Source: Chthoniobacterales bacterium (GTDB lineage Bacteria > Verrucomicrobiota > Verrucomicrobiia > Chthoniobacterales > UBA10450). Taken from it: a stretch of 52,769 bases of DNA. The number at the start of each line of letters is the position of its first letter. Position 1 is the first letter of the stretch. The DNA lies in the NCBI GenBank assembly GCA_003244145.1, contig QHBM01000117.1, positions 456 through 53,224 on the forward strand, read 5' to 3'. Below the pieces are notes generated by a model, which was not told the DNA's origin, did no database searches, and was given only the letters and a program-made list of their open reading frames with translations. Both the position numbers and the translations under genes were made by a program. This document shows positions 36,160 to 44,110 of this stretch, piece by piece.

Positions 36160-36801
36160 TCAATCTTGCGCGGGCGCGGGCTCCGACTCCGGCGCCGGAG
36201 GTTCGCTCGGAGCCGGCGTCTCTTTGCGGGGCGCGGTGGGCAGATAGCGAGTCCGGAGTTCCTCGGCATTCGGGAGCTCGTTCAGGTCGCGCAAACCGAA
36301 GTGTTCGAGAAAAAACTCCGTCGTCTCGTAGAGAAGCGGCCGGCCCGGCACTTCCGCGCGGCCGCTGATCTTGATCAGACCGCGCTCCATCAAACTCTGC
36401 AGCACGCCGTCCACCGCCACGCCGCGGACCGCTTCCACATCGGCACGTGTGATTGGTTGCCGGTAGGCGACGATCGCCAGCGTTTCCAACGAAGGAGCTG
36501 TGAGCCGCGCCGGTTTGGCTGCGGGAAACAACTGCCGGACCCAAGGCGCGTAAGCAGGATCGCTTACCAGTTGCCAACCCTCGGCTTTTTCCACGAGTTG
36601 GAACGCGCGGCCCTGCTCGATGTAATCGATCTTCACCTGCTCCAACGCCGCGGCCACTTCCGCTTCTTTCGCGTGAGCAAAGTCGTTAGGCATGAGTTCG
36701 TCCGCTTCGCCAGCGCCCTTGACCGCGGTCACCAGCTCCCGCGTCGTCAGCGGCTTTTGCGCGGCGAAGAGCAGTGCTTCGATAACTTGGGTGAAGCTCA
36801 T
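36160..36801 (-). CDS. scpB: Segregation and condensation protein B
   Basis: A 213-residue ScpB with the two winged-helix domains: an N-terminal IEALLFAAQKPLT start and the conserved LETLAIVAYRQPITRADVEAVRGV at about 113-136. PLLYETTEFFLEHFGL follows. ScpB binds ScpA and the SMC ATPase to compact and separate chromosomes. scpA is not in the window, although the two genes are often adjacent. The tail after about 195 is Pro/Glu-rich. The ATG at 36801 is preceded by a triple 9-bp repeat that separates it from glmM by 23 bp. Confidence 0.92.
   Translation of the reverse strand: MSFTQVIEALLFAAQKPLTTRELVTAVKGAGEADELMPNDFAHAKEAEVAAALEQVKIDYIEQGRAFQLVEKAEGWQLVSDPAYAPWVRQLFPAAKPARLTAPSLETLAIVAYRQPITRADVEAVRGVAVDGVLQSLMERGLIKISGRAEVPGRPLLYETTEFFLEHFGLRDLNELPNAEELRTRYLPTAPRKETPAPSEPPAPESEPAPAQD
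36683..36691 (+). repeat. TCGTTAGGC 9-mer
   Basis: Exact copy inside scpB, on the non-coding strand. The gene reads ATG CCT AAC GAC (Met-Pro-Asn-Asp). This is the last exact copy in the window; none occurs in the final 16 kb. Confidence 0.7.
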
Positions 36802-36803
36802 AT

Positions 36804-36830
36804 GACCTACGGGACCTATACGACCTATAC
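36804..36830. repeat. Triple 9-bp tandem repeat between glmM and scpB
   Basis: Three head-to-tail units, GACCTACGG, GACCTATAC and GACCTATAC on the plus strand (GTATAGGTC on the coding strand). The array starts at the glmM stop codon, whose TAG is part of a repeat unit, and fills the spacer up to three bases before the scpB ATG. The AGGTC units might act as a weak ribosome-binding site for scpB, in which case unit number could affect expression. Confidence 0.7.
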
Positions 36831-38255
36831 CCCAATCGCGCTTTGGATCGCTTCGGCAATCTCGTTCGCCTGCCGATCGATCTGCTCCAGTTCGCGGCCT
36901 TCAATCAAGAGCCGGATCTTCGGCTCCGTGCCCGAGTAGCGCAGCAGCACTCGGCCTTTTCCCGAAAGCTCTTTCTCCGCGTCGCCCACCAGTTTCATCA
37001 CCGCCGGTAATTGTTCCAGCGGGCGTTTCTCTTTCACCTTCAAATTGCGCTGCGCCTGCGGATATTTTTTCAGGCATTGCTTGAGCTCACTCAACGGTTT
37101 CCCCGTCGCTTTCATGATCCGCAACACCTGCAACGCGCTGATGATGCCGTCGCCCGTCGTGGTGAAATCGCGGAAAATCATGTGGCCGCTTTGCTCGCCG
37201 CCCAGGTTCAAGTCGCGCTCGACCATCGCCTCGATCACGTAGCGATCGCCGACTTTCGCGCGCACAACTTTTCCGCCGAGCGCCGCCAGTGCTTCATCCA
37301 ATCCGAAATTGCTCATGACCGTCGCGACGAGCGTTTGCTCCTTGAGCCGGCCGGCTTGAAGCAAGTCGACCGCGGCGATCGCGAGAATCTCATCGCCATC
37401 CACCAGCTCTCCCTTTTCGTCGCAGAGCAAAACGCGATCGGCATCGCCATCATGCGTGATCCCGATCTGCGCGCCGCTCTCCCTGACCACGCGTTGGATT
37501 TCCGAAGGGAAGGTGCTGCCGCATTGGGCGTTGATGTTCGTTCCGTCGGGCTCGTCGTGCACGACCGTGAGAGCGGCCCCGAGCTCGCGCAAAATGCAGG
37601 GCGTCGATTTGTAAGCGGCGCCATTCGCCACATCCACCGCGATTCGCATTTTTTCGAGCGACATGCCGCGAGGGAAACTGGCTTTCGCGAACTCAACGTA
37701 GCGGCCCAGCGCGTCGTCTATCCGTCGCGCGCGCCCAATCTTTCCCGCGGTCGGTCGGATAGAATCAATTTCGCCACTGAAAACCAGGTCTTCGATTTGT
37801 TGCTCGATCTGGTCGTCGAGCTTGTAGCCGTCGTGCCGGAAAAATTTGATGCCGTTGTCTTCGTAGGAATTATGCGAGGCGGAAAGAACGATGCCGGCAT
37901 CCGCGCGCAACGAACGCGTGATGTAAGCGACGCCCGGAGTGGGCAGGGGACCGATGAGGAGAACGTCCACGCCGAGCGAAGTGATGCCGGCGACGAGCGC
38001 GTTCTCGAGCATGTAGCCGGAGAGCCGCGTGTCTTTGCCCAGGACAATTTTTGGCCGCGCGCCAGTCGGATGCGCGCGTGGATTGAGCTGGGTAAATATG
38101 TGGGCCGCGGCGCGCCCGAGCTTCAGCGCCGTCTCGGCCGTGACCGGCTCGACATTCGCGACTCCGCGGACACCATCCGTGCCAAAGATTTTCTTGTCCT
38201 GCGCCACGTCCGTTATTGAAAGGCCGCGAACGGCATTCGTAAACGGCAAAGTCAC
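36825..38255 (-). CDS. glmM: Phosphoglucosamine mutase
   Basis: A 476-residue alpha-D-phosphohexomutase that converts glucosamine-6-phosphate to glucosamine-1-phosphate for peptidoglycan and LPS. Visible elements are KKIFGTDGVRG near the start, the catalytic-serine loop SASHNS (Ser127; usually ASHNP), the Mg site DGDADR, the sugar-binding GGEQSGH and the phosphate-binding RYSGTEPKIR. A GTG at 38255 with GAGG five bases upstream is given here. A GTG at 38207 would give MAQDKKIFGTDG, closer to the usual family start, but has no RBS. The GAGG itself is part of the inverted repeat at 38265-38327. Confidence 0.94.
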   Translation of the reverse strand: MTLPFTNAVRGLSITDVAQDKKIFGTDGVRGVANVEPVTAETALKLGRAAAHIFTQLNPRAHPTGARPKIVLGKDTRLSGYMLENALVAGITSLGVDVLLIGPLPTPGVAYITRSLRADAGIVLSASHNSYEDNGIKFFRHDGYKLDDQIEQQIEDLVFSGEIDSIRPTAGKIGRARRIDDALGRYVEFAKASFPRGMSLEKMRIAVDVANGAAYKSTPCILRELGAALTVVHDEPDGTNINAQCGSTFPSEIQRVVRESGAQIGITHDGDADRVLLCDEKGELVDGDEILAIAAVDLLQAGRLKEQTLVATVMSNFGLDEALAALGGKVVRAKVGDRYVIEAMVERDLNLGGEQSGHMIFRDFTTTGDGIISALQVLRIMKATGKPLSELKQCLKKYPQAQRNLKVKEKRPLEQLPAVMKLVGDAEKELSGKGRVLLRYSGTEPKIRLLIEGRELEQIDRQANEIAEAIQSAIGV

Positions 38256-38264
38256 TGCATCCTC

Positions 38265-38327
38265 AAGGAGCGGCGGTTTACAAACCGCCGTATTATTAGG
38301 TCGGCGGGCTGGAGACCGCCGCTCCTT
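38265..38327. repeat. Intergenic inverted repeat, family B
   Basis: Arms AAGGAGCGGCGGT (38265-38277) and ACCGCCGCTCCTT (38315-38327) are fully complementary. Each half can also form its own hairpin (CGGCGGTTT/AAACCGCCG at 38271-38290, and a similar one at 38302-38321). It lies in the 89-bp gap between the response regulator and glmM and may reduce read-through between them. Only one copy occurs in the window. Confidence 0.75.
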
Positions 38328-38344
38328 GGTTTCGAATCGCCGCG

Positions 38345-39742
38345 CTAAACAGATTCGCCTCCTTGTTTCATCTCATTGATCTTGCGGTGCAACGTCCTCC
38401 GGCTGATCCCGAGCTTCTTCGCGGCAGCGGTGACATTTCCCTTCGTCGTCGCGAGCGCCTGCATGATGAGGCGCTTCTCCGTTTCGTGGAGATCGAGCGC
38501 GCTCGATTTTTCCCCGAACGCTTTCGTTGCCGTGATGCCTCCCGGTAACTCCACGCCGGTCGCGCCGCGCACGTTCGCCGGCAAATCGCGCAACGTGATT
38601 TTTGGGCCGCGCGCCATGACCACGCCATGCTCGATGGCGGTGCGTAATTCCCGCGCGTTTCCCGGCCAGTCGTAAGTCAGCACGGCGTTCATCGCGTCGG
38701 CCGTCAGATCGAGCAGCGGCTTCTCGTTCACTTTGCAGAAGTGCCGCAGAAATGCGCGCATCAACAGCGGAATATCTTCCTTCCGGTCGCGTAACGGCGG
38801 CATCGTGATGTGCACGACGTTGAGCCGGAAATAAAGGTCGTCCCGGAATTTTCCCTCGGCCACGAGCTTCTCAAGGTTCTTGTTCGTGGCCGCGATCAGG
38901 CGAACGTCAGCGCGCAAAGTCTGATTCCCGCCGACGCGTTCGAAGGCGCGTTCTTCGCTGATTACGCGGAGCAATTTCACCTGCGTGCTCGCATCGATCT
39001 CGCCGATTTCGTCGAGGAAAATCGTGCCGCCGTTCGCTTGCTCGAACCGCCCGACGCGGCGTTCGTGCGCGCCGGTGAAAGCGCCGCGCTCATGTCCGAA
39101 CAGTTCGCTCTCGAGCAATTGCGGCGAAAGCGCGGCGCAGTGGACCGTCACGAATTTTGCCTTATTCCGCCGGCTCAAATTATGGATCGCATGCGCGGCC
39201 AGCTCCTTGCCCGTGCCGCTTTCGCCTTCGATCAAAACGTTCGCGGAAGAGGGCGCCACCTGCCGGACGGTATCGAGCACTTCATGGAGCGCAGGCGATT
39301 CGCCGATGATATTTTCCAGGCCGTAACGTTCATCGACCTGCTGCCGCAGCGTCCGGTTTTCCTGCTCCATCTTGCGCGTGGCCAGCGCGCGCGCGATCAG
39401 GATTTCCACCTTGTCGAGATTGAGCGGCTTGGTCACGAAATCGTAGGCGCCGCGTTTCATCGCCTCGACCGCGGTATCGACCGAGCCGTAGGCCGTCATC
39501 ATGATGCAAATCGGCGGGTGTGGCAGCTTCAGCGCGCGCTCGATCAGCGCCATGCCGTCATCCCCGCCGAGGCGGAGATCGGTGATCATCAAATCGATTT
39601 GCTCGCGCTCGAGCACGTCCATCGCGCCGCGAATGTCCTCCGCCACATAAGTGTCGTAGTCATCCTCGAGCAAACGCCGCAGCCCATCGCGCGTGTGCTT
39701 TTCGTCATCGACGATGAGGATGGTGGGCTGAAGCGAATCCAT
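38345..39742 (-). CDS. Sigma-54-dependent response regulator (NtrC family)
   Basis: A 465-residue activator with three domains. The receiver domain (about 6-120) has the acidic pair Asp12-Asp13, phospho-acceptor Asp55 (MITDLRL), Thr83 and Lys105. The AAA+ domain (about 145-380) has Walker A GESGTGKE (173-180), the sigma-54 contact loop GAFTGA (220-225) and FLDEIGE. The C-terminal Fis-type helix-turn-helix is at about 425-460 (NVTAAAKKLGISRRTLHRKI). It would hydrolyse ATP to open RpoN promoters once phosphorylated. No histidine kinase is adjacent. It is flanked by hairpin repeats on both sides, suggesting its own transcript. Targets are unknown. Confidence 0.93.
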   Translation of the reverse strand: MDSLQPTILIVDDEKHTRDGLRRLLEDDYDTYVAEDIRGAMDVLEREQIDLMITDLRLGGDDGMALIERALKLPHPPICIMMTAYGSVDTAVEAMKRGAYDFVTKPLNLDKVEILIARALATRKMEQENRTLRQQVDERYGLENIIGESPALHEVLDTVRQVAPSSANVLIEGESGTGKELAAHAIHNLSRRNKAKFVTVHCAALSPQLLESELFGHERGAFTGAHERRVGRFEQANGGTIFLDEIGEIDASTQVKLLRVISEERAFERVGGNQTLRADVRLIAATNKNLEKLVAEGKFRDDLYFRLNVVHITMPPLRDRKEDIPLLMRAFLRHFCKVNEKPLLDLTADAMNAVLTYDWPGNARELRTAIEHGVVMARGPKITLRDLPANVRGATGVELPGGITATKAFGEKSSALDLHETEKRLIMQALATTKGNVTAAAKKLGISRRTLHRKINEMKQGGESV

Positions 39743-39756
39743 GGAGTGAATAGTTC

Positions 39757-39812
39757 AGGTAGGGGCGGCTCACCGTAACCGCCCGCGGGCGATTGGGTCA
39801 ATCGCCCTACCT
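39757..39812. repeat. Intergenic inverted repeat, family C copy 1
   Basis: AGGTAGGG (39757-39764) pairs with CCCTACCT (39805-39812). Inside are GCGG...CCGC and GGGCGATT/AATCGCCC stems. The right arm covers the stop codon of the S9 peptidase gene, so in the transcript it lies exactly at the gene end and could act as a terminator-like structure. It is related to the element at 41971-42021 upstream of the same gene. Confidence 0.75.
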
Positions 39813-41909
39813 GCTACACCATTGATCGACCCAGTCGTTCACCGTTTTCCACCAGAGCCGCGAATTCTGCGGCTTCAGGACCCAGTGACCTTCATCGGGG
39901 AAATACAACATCTTCGACGGCACCTTCAATCGCTGAAGCGTGGTGAAGAGTTGGAAGCCTTCCGAAACGTCGAGCCGGAAATCGAGCTGGCCGTGCACGA
40001 CCAGCGTCGGCGTCTTGAATTTTTCGGCGAACAAATGCGGCGAAAATTTCCGGTAAAGCTCGCGGTTCTTCCACGGCGGGCCTTTGAATTCCCACTCGTT
40101 GAACCAAAGTTCTTCCGTTGTGCCGTAGGCCGACTCCGTGTTGAAGACGCCGTCGTGCGAGACGATGCACTTGAAGCGATCGGTGTGGCCCAGGACCCAG
40201 TTCGCCATGTAGCCACCGTAACTCGCGCCGAGCGCCGCCTCGCGCGTCTTGTCGATGAACGGATACGTTTTCTCCACGTAATCGAGGCCCTTCATCAAAT
40301 CTTCGTACGGCTTGCCGCCCCAATCGCCACTGATCGAGTCGGTGAACTTCTGGCCGTATCCGGTCGAGCCGTGGAAGTTGATCATGACGACGACGTAATT
40401 GCCGGTGGCCGCGAAGAGCTCCGCGTTCCAGCGATAGGTCCACGAATTTCCCCACGCGCCCTGCGGCCCGCCGTGAATCAAAAACTTCAGCGGATACTTC
40501 TTCGTCGAATCGAATCCTGGCGGGCGAATGATGAAGCCTTCGACGTTCTCATTGTTCGCTCCGGGAAAGGTAAATGATTCCATCGGCTGCATGTCGATCT
40601 GAGAGAGCAACGCGTCATTCATGTGCGTCACGGCAACCGGCGCCAGGTTCGAGGTCTTTGGCGTTTCCGCGACGTCGAGGCGGGCGATCTCACTCGGCGC
40701 GCCGATCGAGACGCGACTGAAGAAAAGCGAGTTACCGTCTTTCGAAAAAACAAGATCGTCCGCATGAAGCCGCGAGACTTGCTTTGGCGGTTTGCCGTCC
40801 ATCAACAACACCCAGATCGGGGCTTCCCCGTGGTCCTCCGCCGTGAAACAAATCCCCTTGGAATCCGGCGTCCACGCAATGCTGCCGACCGAACGATCGA
40901 AGTTGATTGTTGCATTTCGGCTTTGCCCAAGCTTGCGCTGGTAAATTATCAGCGACTCTTTGTCGGCCTCGAAGCCGGGGCGGGCCATCGAGCGCCATGC
41001 GATATGGTCGCCGTCCGGTGAATAAACCGGTGTGTTGTCGTTCCCCGGGCTCGTCGAAATTTTCTTAGGAGTTCCGCCAGCCATCGGCACGATAAAGATT
41101 TCGTTATTCGTGCTCGTCGCTTCGACCTCGTCAATATTGCTGGTGTAGGCGAGTTCCTGGTTGTCGGGCGAAACGGCATACATGTCCTGGCCGCCGAGAT
41201 TGAACGGCGGCACATCGTGATCGCCCGGCGTGAGATCGCGTGCGGAGTTCGGTTGCGATCCATCGGCGTCCGCACTGACGGCGAAGATGTGGCTCCGCTT
41301 GTGTTCGGTGTAGGAAGTCCAATGCCGGTAGAGCAGCTTGGTGAAAATCTTCGCTTTCACTTTGCTTTTCTCGATCTCTTCATCGCGCTTCTTGTTTTCC
41401 ACGTCGTCTTTCGCCTCGGGATAAACCGACGACACGAAAACAATATTCTTCCCATCCGGCGTCCAGATCGCGCCATCGGCCCCGGTCGAAATGTTCGTCA
41501 CCTGATGCGGCTGGCCGTCGAGACCGCCGCTTTCCGGAGTGAAATTACTCATCCAGATTTGCGTAGGAGCCGTCGCCTTCGAGATCCAGATGAGGCGTTT
41601 GCCGTCCGGCGAAAAGCGGGGCCGCTCTTCATGGTTCGGTGTCTGGTTCAATCGGCGCGCTTCTCCGCCTGCTGCCGGTACGATCCACAAATGCGAAATC
41701 TTCGTGTTCGCTTCCAGGTCCACATCGACCGCATCGAAGACGACCCATTTTCCATCCGGTGATGGCACCGGCGCGCCGACCCGTTTCAATTTCATCATCT
41801 CCTCGAAGGTGAAAGGATGTTTGGCGGATGTGGTCGCGGGCGCCGGTGTTGTTTGCGCGAAGAGGGAACCGGCGAGCGCGAAAGAAAGAGCGAGGATTTT
41901 CCAGTGCAT
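39807..41909 (-). CDS. Exported S9-family prolyl oligopeptidase-like peptidase
   Basis: I start at the ATG at 41909, giving a signal peptide (MHWKILALSFALAGSLFA); the longer frame adds 35 residues with no such signal. The 700-residue protein has a beta-propeller of repeated PD40-like blades (SPDGKWVVFDAV, FSPDGKRLIWIS, YSPDGDHIAWRS, WTPDSKGICFTA) in the first 420 residues. An alpha/beta hydrolase domain follows. The catalytic triad is visible: Ser563 in GASYGGYM, Asp643 in HGQLDFR and His675 in DEGHW. Such enzymes cleave short peptides after proline or other residues. Periplasmic or secreted peptide breakdown fits the nearby POT transporter gene only loosely. Confidence 0.92.
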   Translation of the reverse strand: MHWKILALSFALAGSLFAQTTPAPATTSAKHPFTFEEMMKLKRVGAPVPSPDGKWVVFDAVDVDLEANTKISHLWIVPAAGGEARRLNQTPNHEERPRFSPDGKRLIWISKATAPTQIWMSNFTPESGGLDGQPHQVTNISTGADGAIWTPDGKNIVFVSSVYPEAKDDVENKKRDEEIEKSKVKAKIFTKLLYRHWTSYTEHKRSHIFAVSADADGSQPNSARDLTPGDHDVPPFNLGGQDMYAVSPDNQELAYTSNIDEVEATSTNNEIFIVPMAGGTPKKISTSPGNDNTPVYSPDGDHIAWRSMARPGFEADKESLIIYQRKLGQSRNATINFDRSVGSIAWTPDSKGICFTAEDHGEAPIWVLLMDGKPPKQVSRLHADDLVFSKDGNSLFFSRVSIGAPSEIARLDVAETPKTSNLAPVAVTHMNDALLSQIDMQPMESFTFPGANNENVEGFIIRPPGFDSTKKYPLKFLIHGGPQGAWGNSWTYRWNAELFAATGNYVVVMINFHGSTGYGQKFTDSISGDWGGKPYEDLMKGLDYVEKTYPFIDKTREAALGASYGGYMANWVLGHTDRFKCIVSHDGVFNTESAYGTTEELWFNEWEFKGPPWKNRELYRKFSPHLFAEKFKTPTLVVHGQLDFRLDVSEGFQLFTTLQRLKVPSKMLYFPDEGHWVLKPQNSRLWWKTVNDWVDQWCSR

Positions 41910-41970
41910 ATGTTGTCTCCGTGTGAGTTCGCAAACTCTCGCTGTATCCGCGAACACGCAACCGGACATC

Positions 41971-42021
41971 AGGCAGGGCGGTTCACCGACCGCCCGGGCG
42001 ATTGAGTCAATCACCCCTACC
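41971..42021. repeat. Intergenic inverted repeat, family C copy 2
   Basis: AGGCAGGG at 41971 and CCCCTACCT near 42013-42021 form the imperfect outer arms. CGGT/ACCG and GGGCGATT/AATCaCCC are the inner stems. It has the same order of stems as the element at 39757. It lies in the 155-bp divergent region between the S9 peptidase and SRPBCC genes, so the two copies flank the peptidase gene. Confidence 0.7.
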
Positions 42022-42064
42022 TTTTCGCTCGTCGAATGCTCTCGCGCCGGACAATCATGCCGCC

Positions 42065-42580
42065 ATGAAATTCCTTTTCCGCGTTCTTCTCATTTTCGTA
42101 GCGCTCGCCGCCATCGCCTACTTTTACGCCCGCAACATTCCCGAGCACCAGACCCACACGCGCACAACCACGCTCAAGCAAACGCCCGATGCCATCTTCG
42201 CGTTGCTGACCGACTTGCCGAATTTCCCCAAATGGAATCACAACATGGAGAAGATCGAGATGCTTCCGCCGATCGATGGGAAAGAAGCGACGCGCCAGAC
42301 CTTCAAAGGCAATATGTCGATGATTATCGTCACCACCGAGAGCACGCCGCCTTCGCGTCTGGTTCGCTCCCTGGGCGACGCCAGCGGTCCGTTCGAAGGA
42401 TCCTGGACCTACGACATCACGCCGGCGGCCGGCGGCGCGCAGGTCGTCATCACCGAACAGTCGACCATGAAGCAGCCGTTCTTCCGTCTCATGAGCCGGC
42501 TCTTTGGCGAGACAAAATACATCGATGAACATCTCCAGGACATGGCTAAGAAATTCGGCGAGACCGCGGTGATTCGCTGA
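42065..42580 (+). CDS. SRPBCC-fold (polyketide cyclase/START-like) membrane-anchored protein
   Basis: A 171-residue protein with an N-terminal hydrophobic anchor (MKFLFRVLLIFVALAAIAYFYA). An SRPBCC ligand-binding fold follows: TTTLKQTPDAIFALLTDLPNFPKWN, a central beta-sheet, and the long C-terminal helix ending KYIDEHLQDMAKKFGE. Such folds bind hydrophobic ligands. The ligand is unknown and no catalytic residues are evident. I take the ATG at 42065, where the anchor begins; the frame is open to 42002 through repeat sequence. It may be co-transcribed with the amidohydrolase, 39 bp on. Confidence 0.8.
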   Translation: MKFLFRVLLIFVALAAIAYFYARNIPEHQTHTRTTTLKQTPDAIFALLTDLPNFPKWNHNMEKIEMLPPIDGKEATRQTFKGNMSMIIVTTESTPPSRLVRSLGDASGPFEGSWTYDITPAAGGAQVVITEQSTMKQPFFRLMSRLFGETKYIDEHLQDMAKKFGETAVIR

Positions 42581-42619
42581 CCAACCTCCGAGCGCGGCAT
42601 TCGCTCGCCATATATTAAT

Positions 42620-44110
42620 ATGAAACGCTTCTCTTTCCTTGCTCTCGTCGCCGCCGCGCTCGCCTCCTCAGCCCTCGCTACCCCATCCGGCACTACGGTG
42701 ATCGTGAACGGTACCGCGATCGATCCGGGCAGCGGCAAGGTAATTCCGAACGCCGTCATCTCGATCGAGGGCGATCACATCACCGCGATAAAGGAAGGCG
42801 GCGCCGAAATTCCAAAGAAAGGCGATCAGGTTATCGACGCACGCGGGAAATTCATTTTGCCCGGCTACATCGACACGCACGTCCACTTCTTCCAGTCCGG
42901 CGGACTGTTCACCCGGCCCGACGCCGTCGACCTAACGAGTGTGCGGCCTTACCGGGACGAAGTCGCGATGATCAAGAAGAACCTGCCCGATACCTTCAAG
43001 CGTTACCTGCGCTGCGGGATCACATCGGTCCTCGATATCGGTGGACCGATGTGGAATTTCGAGATGCGAAAAATCGCTAACTCGACCGCACTGGCGCCGA
43101 GAGTCGCCGCCGCGGGTCCGCTCATCTCGAGCGTATCGCGACCGCAGCTCGATCTCGGTGATCCGCCGATCGTGAAGATCGACACGCCCGAGCAGGGCCG
43201 CGAAATGGTGCGCAAACTCGCCGCGCAAAAGCCCGATTACATCAAGATTTGGTACATAGTTCCTGTCGCGCCGAAGCCTGGCGAAGGCGGATCGTCCACC
43301 GCCTCGATTTCCCCCAGCGCATCACCTGCGCCCGGCCAGAGCGACGTCGAACGCGCCGCGATCTTTCGCCCGATCGTGCACGCCGTCGTCGAAGAAAGCC
43401 ACAAGCTCAAACTTCGTGTCGCCGTGCATGCCACCGAGCTCGAGGCCGCGCGCGCTTCCGCCGAAGAAGGCGCCGACCTTCTCGTCCACAGCGTCACCGA
43501 CAAACTCGTGGACGAAGCGTTCGTGAAGCTGTTGAAAGAGAAGGGCACGATCCTCACGCCGACGCTCGTTGTCTTTGAACGTTATGGCCGCACCTTCGCG
43601 CACAAACTCGAGCTCACGCCCGAAGAAAAAGCGTGGGGCAATCCGGAAGTGATCTCCACGCTCGACGTCACGAAGTTGCCGCCGGATAAAATTCCCGAGC
43701 GGATCAGCAAAGCCATCGCGAATCCGGTGCCTGTTCTCGATAACATCAAAAAAACCTACGACATCGCGTTGAAGAATTTGAAAACGCTGGAGGACGCCGG
43801 CATCACCATCGCCACTGGCACCGACGCCGGGAATATCGGCACGATCCACGGCCCGGCGATCTTTCGCGAGTTCCAGCTCATGCGCGAAGCGGGCCTCACT
43901 CCGATGCAGATCCTCAAATGCACCACCGCCAACGCCGCGAAAACATTTGGCGGCGAAACCGGACCGAAGATCGGCGCGCTCAAGCCCGGCAACTTCGCCG
44001 ATCTCGTCATCCTGAAATCGAATCCGGTGGACGACATCGCGCACGCCTCCGACATCGAGAGCGTGATGAAGAACGGCGTCCTTTATCCCGCCGATTCAAT
44101 CCTGAAATAA
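42620..44110 (+). CDS. Exported amidohydrolase (imidazolonepropionase-like)
   Basis: A 496-residue metal-dependent hydrolase with a signal peptide (MKRFSFLALVAAALASSALA). The composite beta domain and TIM barrel are clear: LPGYIDTHVHF with His87 and His89 as metal ligands, YIKIW (candidate bridging Lys), VAVHATE and LVHSVT (further His ligands), and TGTDAG (catalytic Asp). The ALKPGNFADLVIL tail closes the small beta domain. An insertion of about 30 Ser/Pro/Gly-rich residues after IKIWYIVP is unusual. Relatives hydrolyse dipeptides, hydantoin-like rings or other amides; the substrate here is not predictable. Its TAA stop overlaps the next ATG by one base. Confidence 0.88.
   Translation: MKRFSFLALVAAALASSALATPSGTTVIVNGTAIDPGSGKVIPNAVISIEGDHITAIKEGGAEIPKKGDQVIDARGKFILPGYIDTHVHFFQSGGLFTRPDAVDLTSVRPYRDEVAMIKKNLPDTFKRYLRCGITSVLDIGGPMWNFEMRKIANSTALAPRVAAAGPLISSVSRPQLDLGDPPIVKIDTPEQGREMVRKLAAQKPDYIKIWYIVPVAPKPGEGGSSTASISPSASPAPGQSDVERAAIFRPIVHAVVEESHKLKLRVAVHATELEAARASAEEGADLLVHSVTDKLVDEAFVKLLKEKGTILTPTLVVFERYGRTFAHKLELTPEEKAWGNPEVISTLDVTKLPPDKIPERISKAIANPVPVLDNIKKTYDIALKNLKTLEDAGITIATGTDAGNIGTIHGPAIFREFQLMREAGLTPMQILKCTTANAAKTFGGETGPKIGALKPGNFADLVILKSNPVDDIAHASDIESVMKNGVLYPADSILK

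Noticed and set aside
37011-38219. 402-codon plus-strand frame opposite glmM
   Set aside because: Antisense shadow of a conserved housekeeping gene with no recognisable domain. The 301-codon frame opposite rpoA (32938-33843) is rejected for the same reason.
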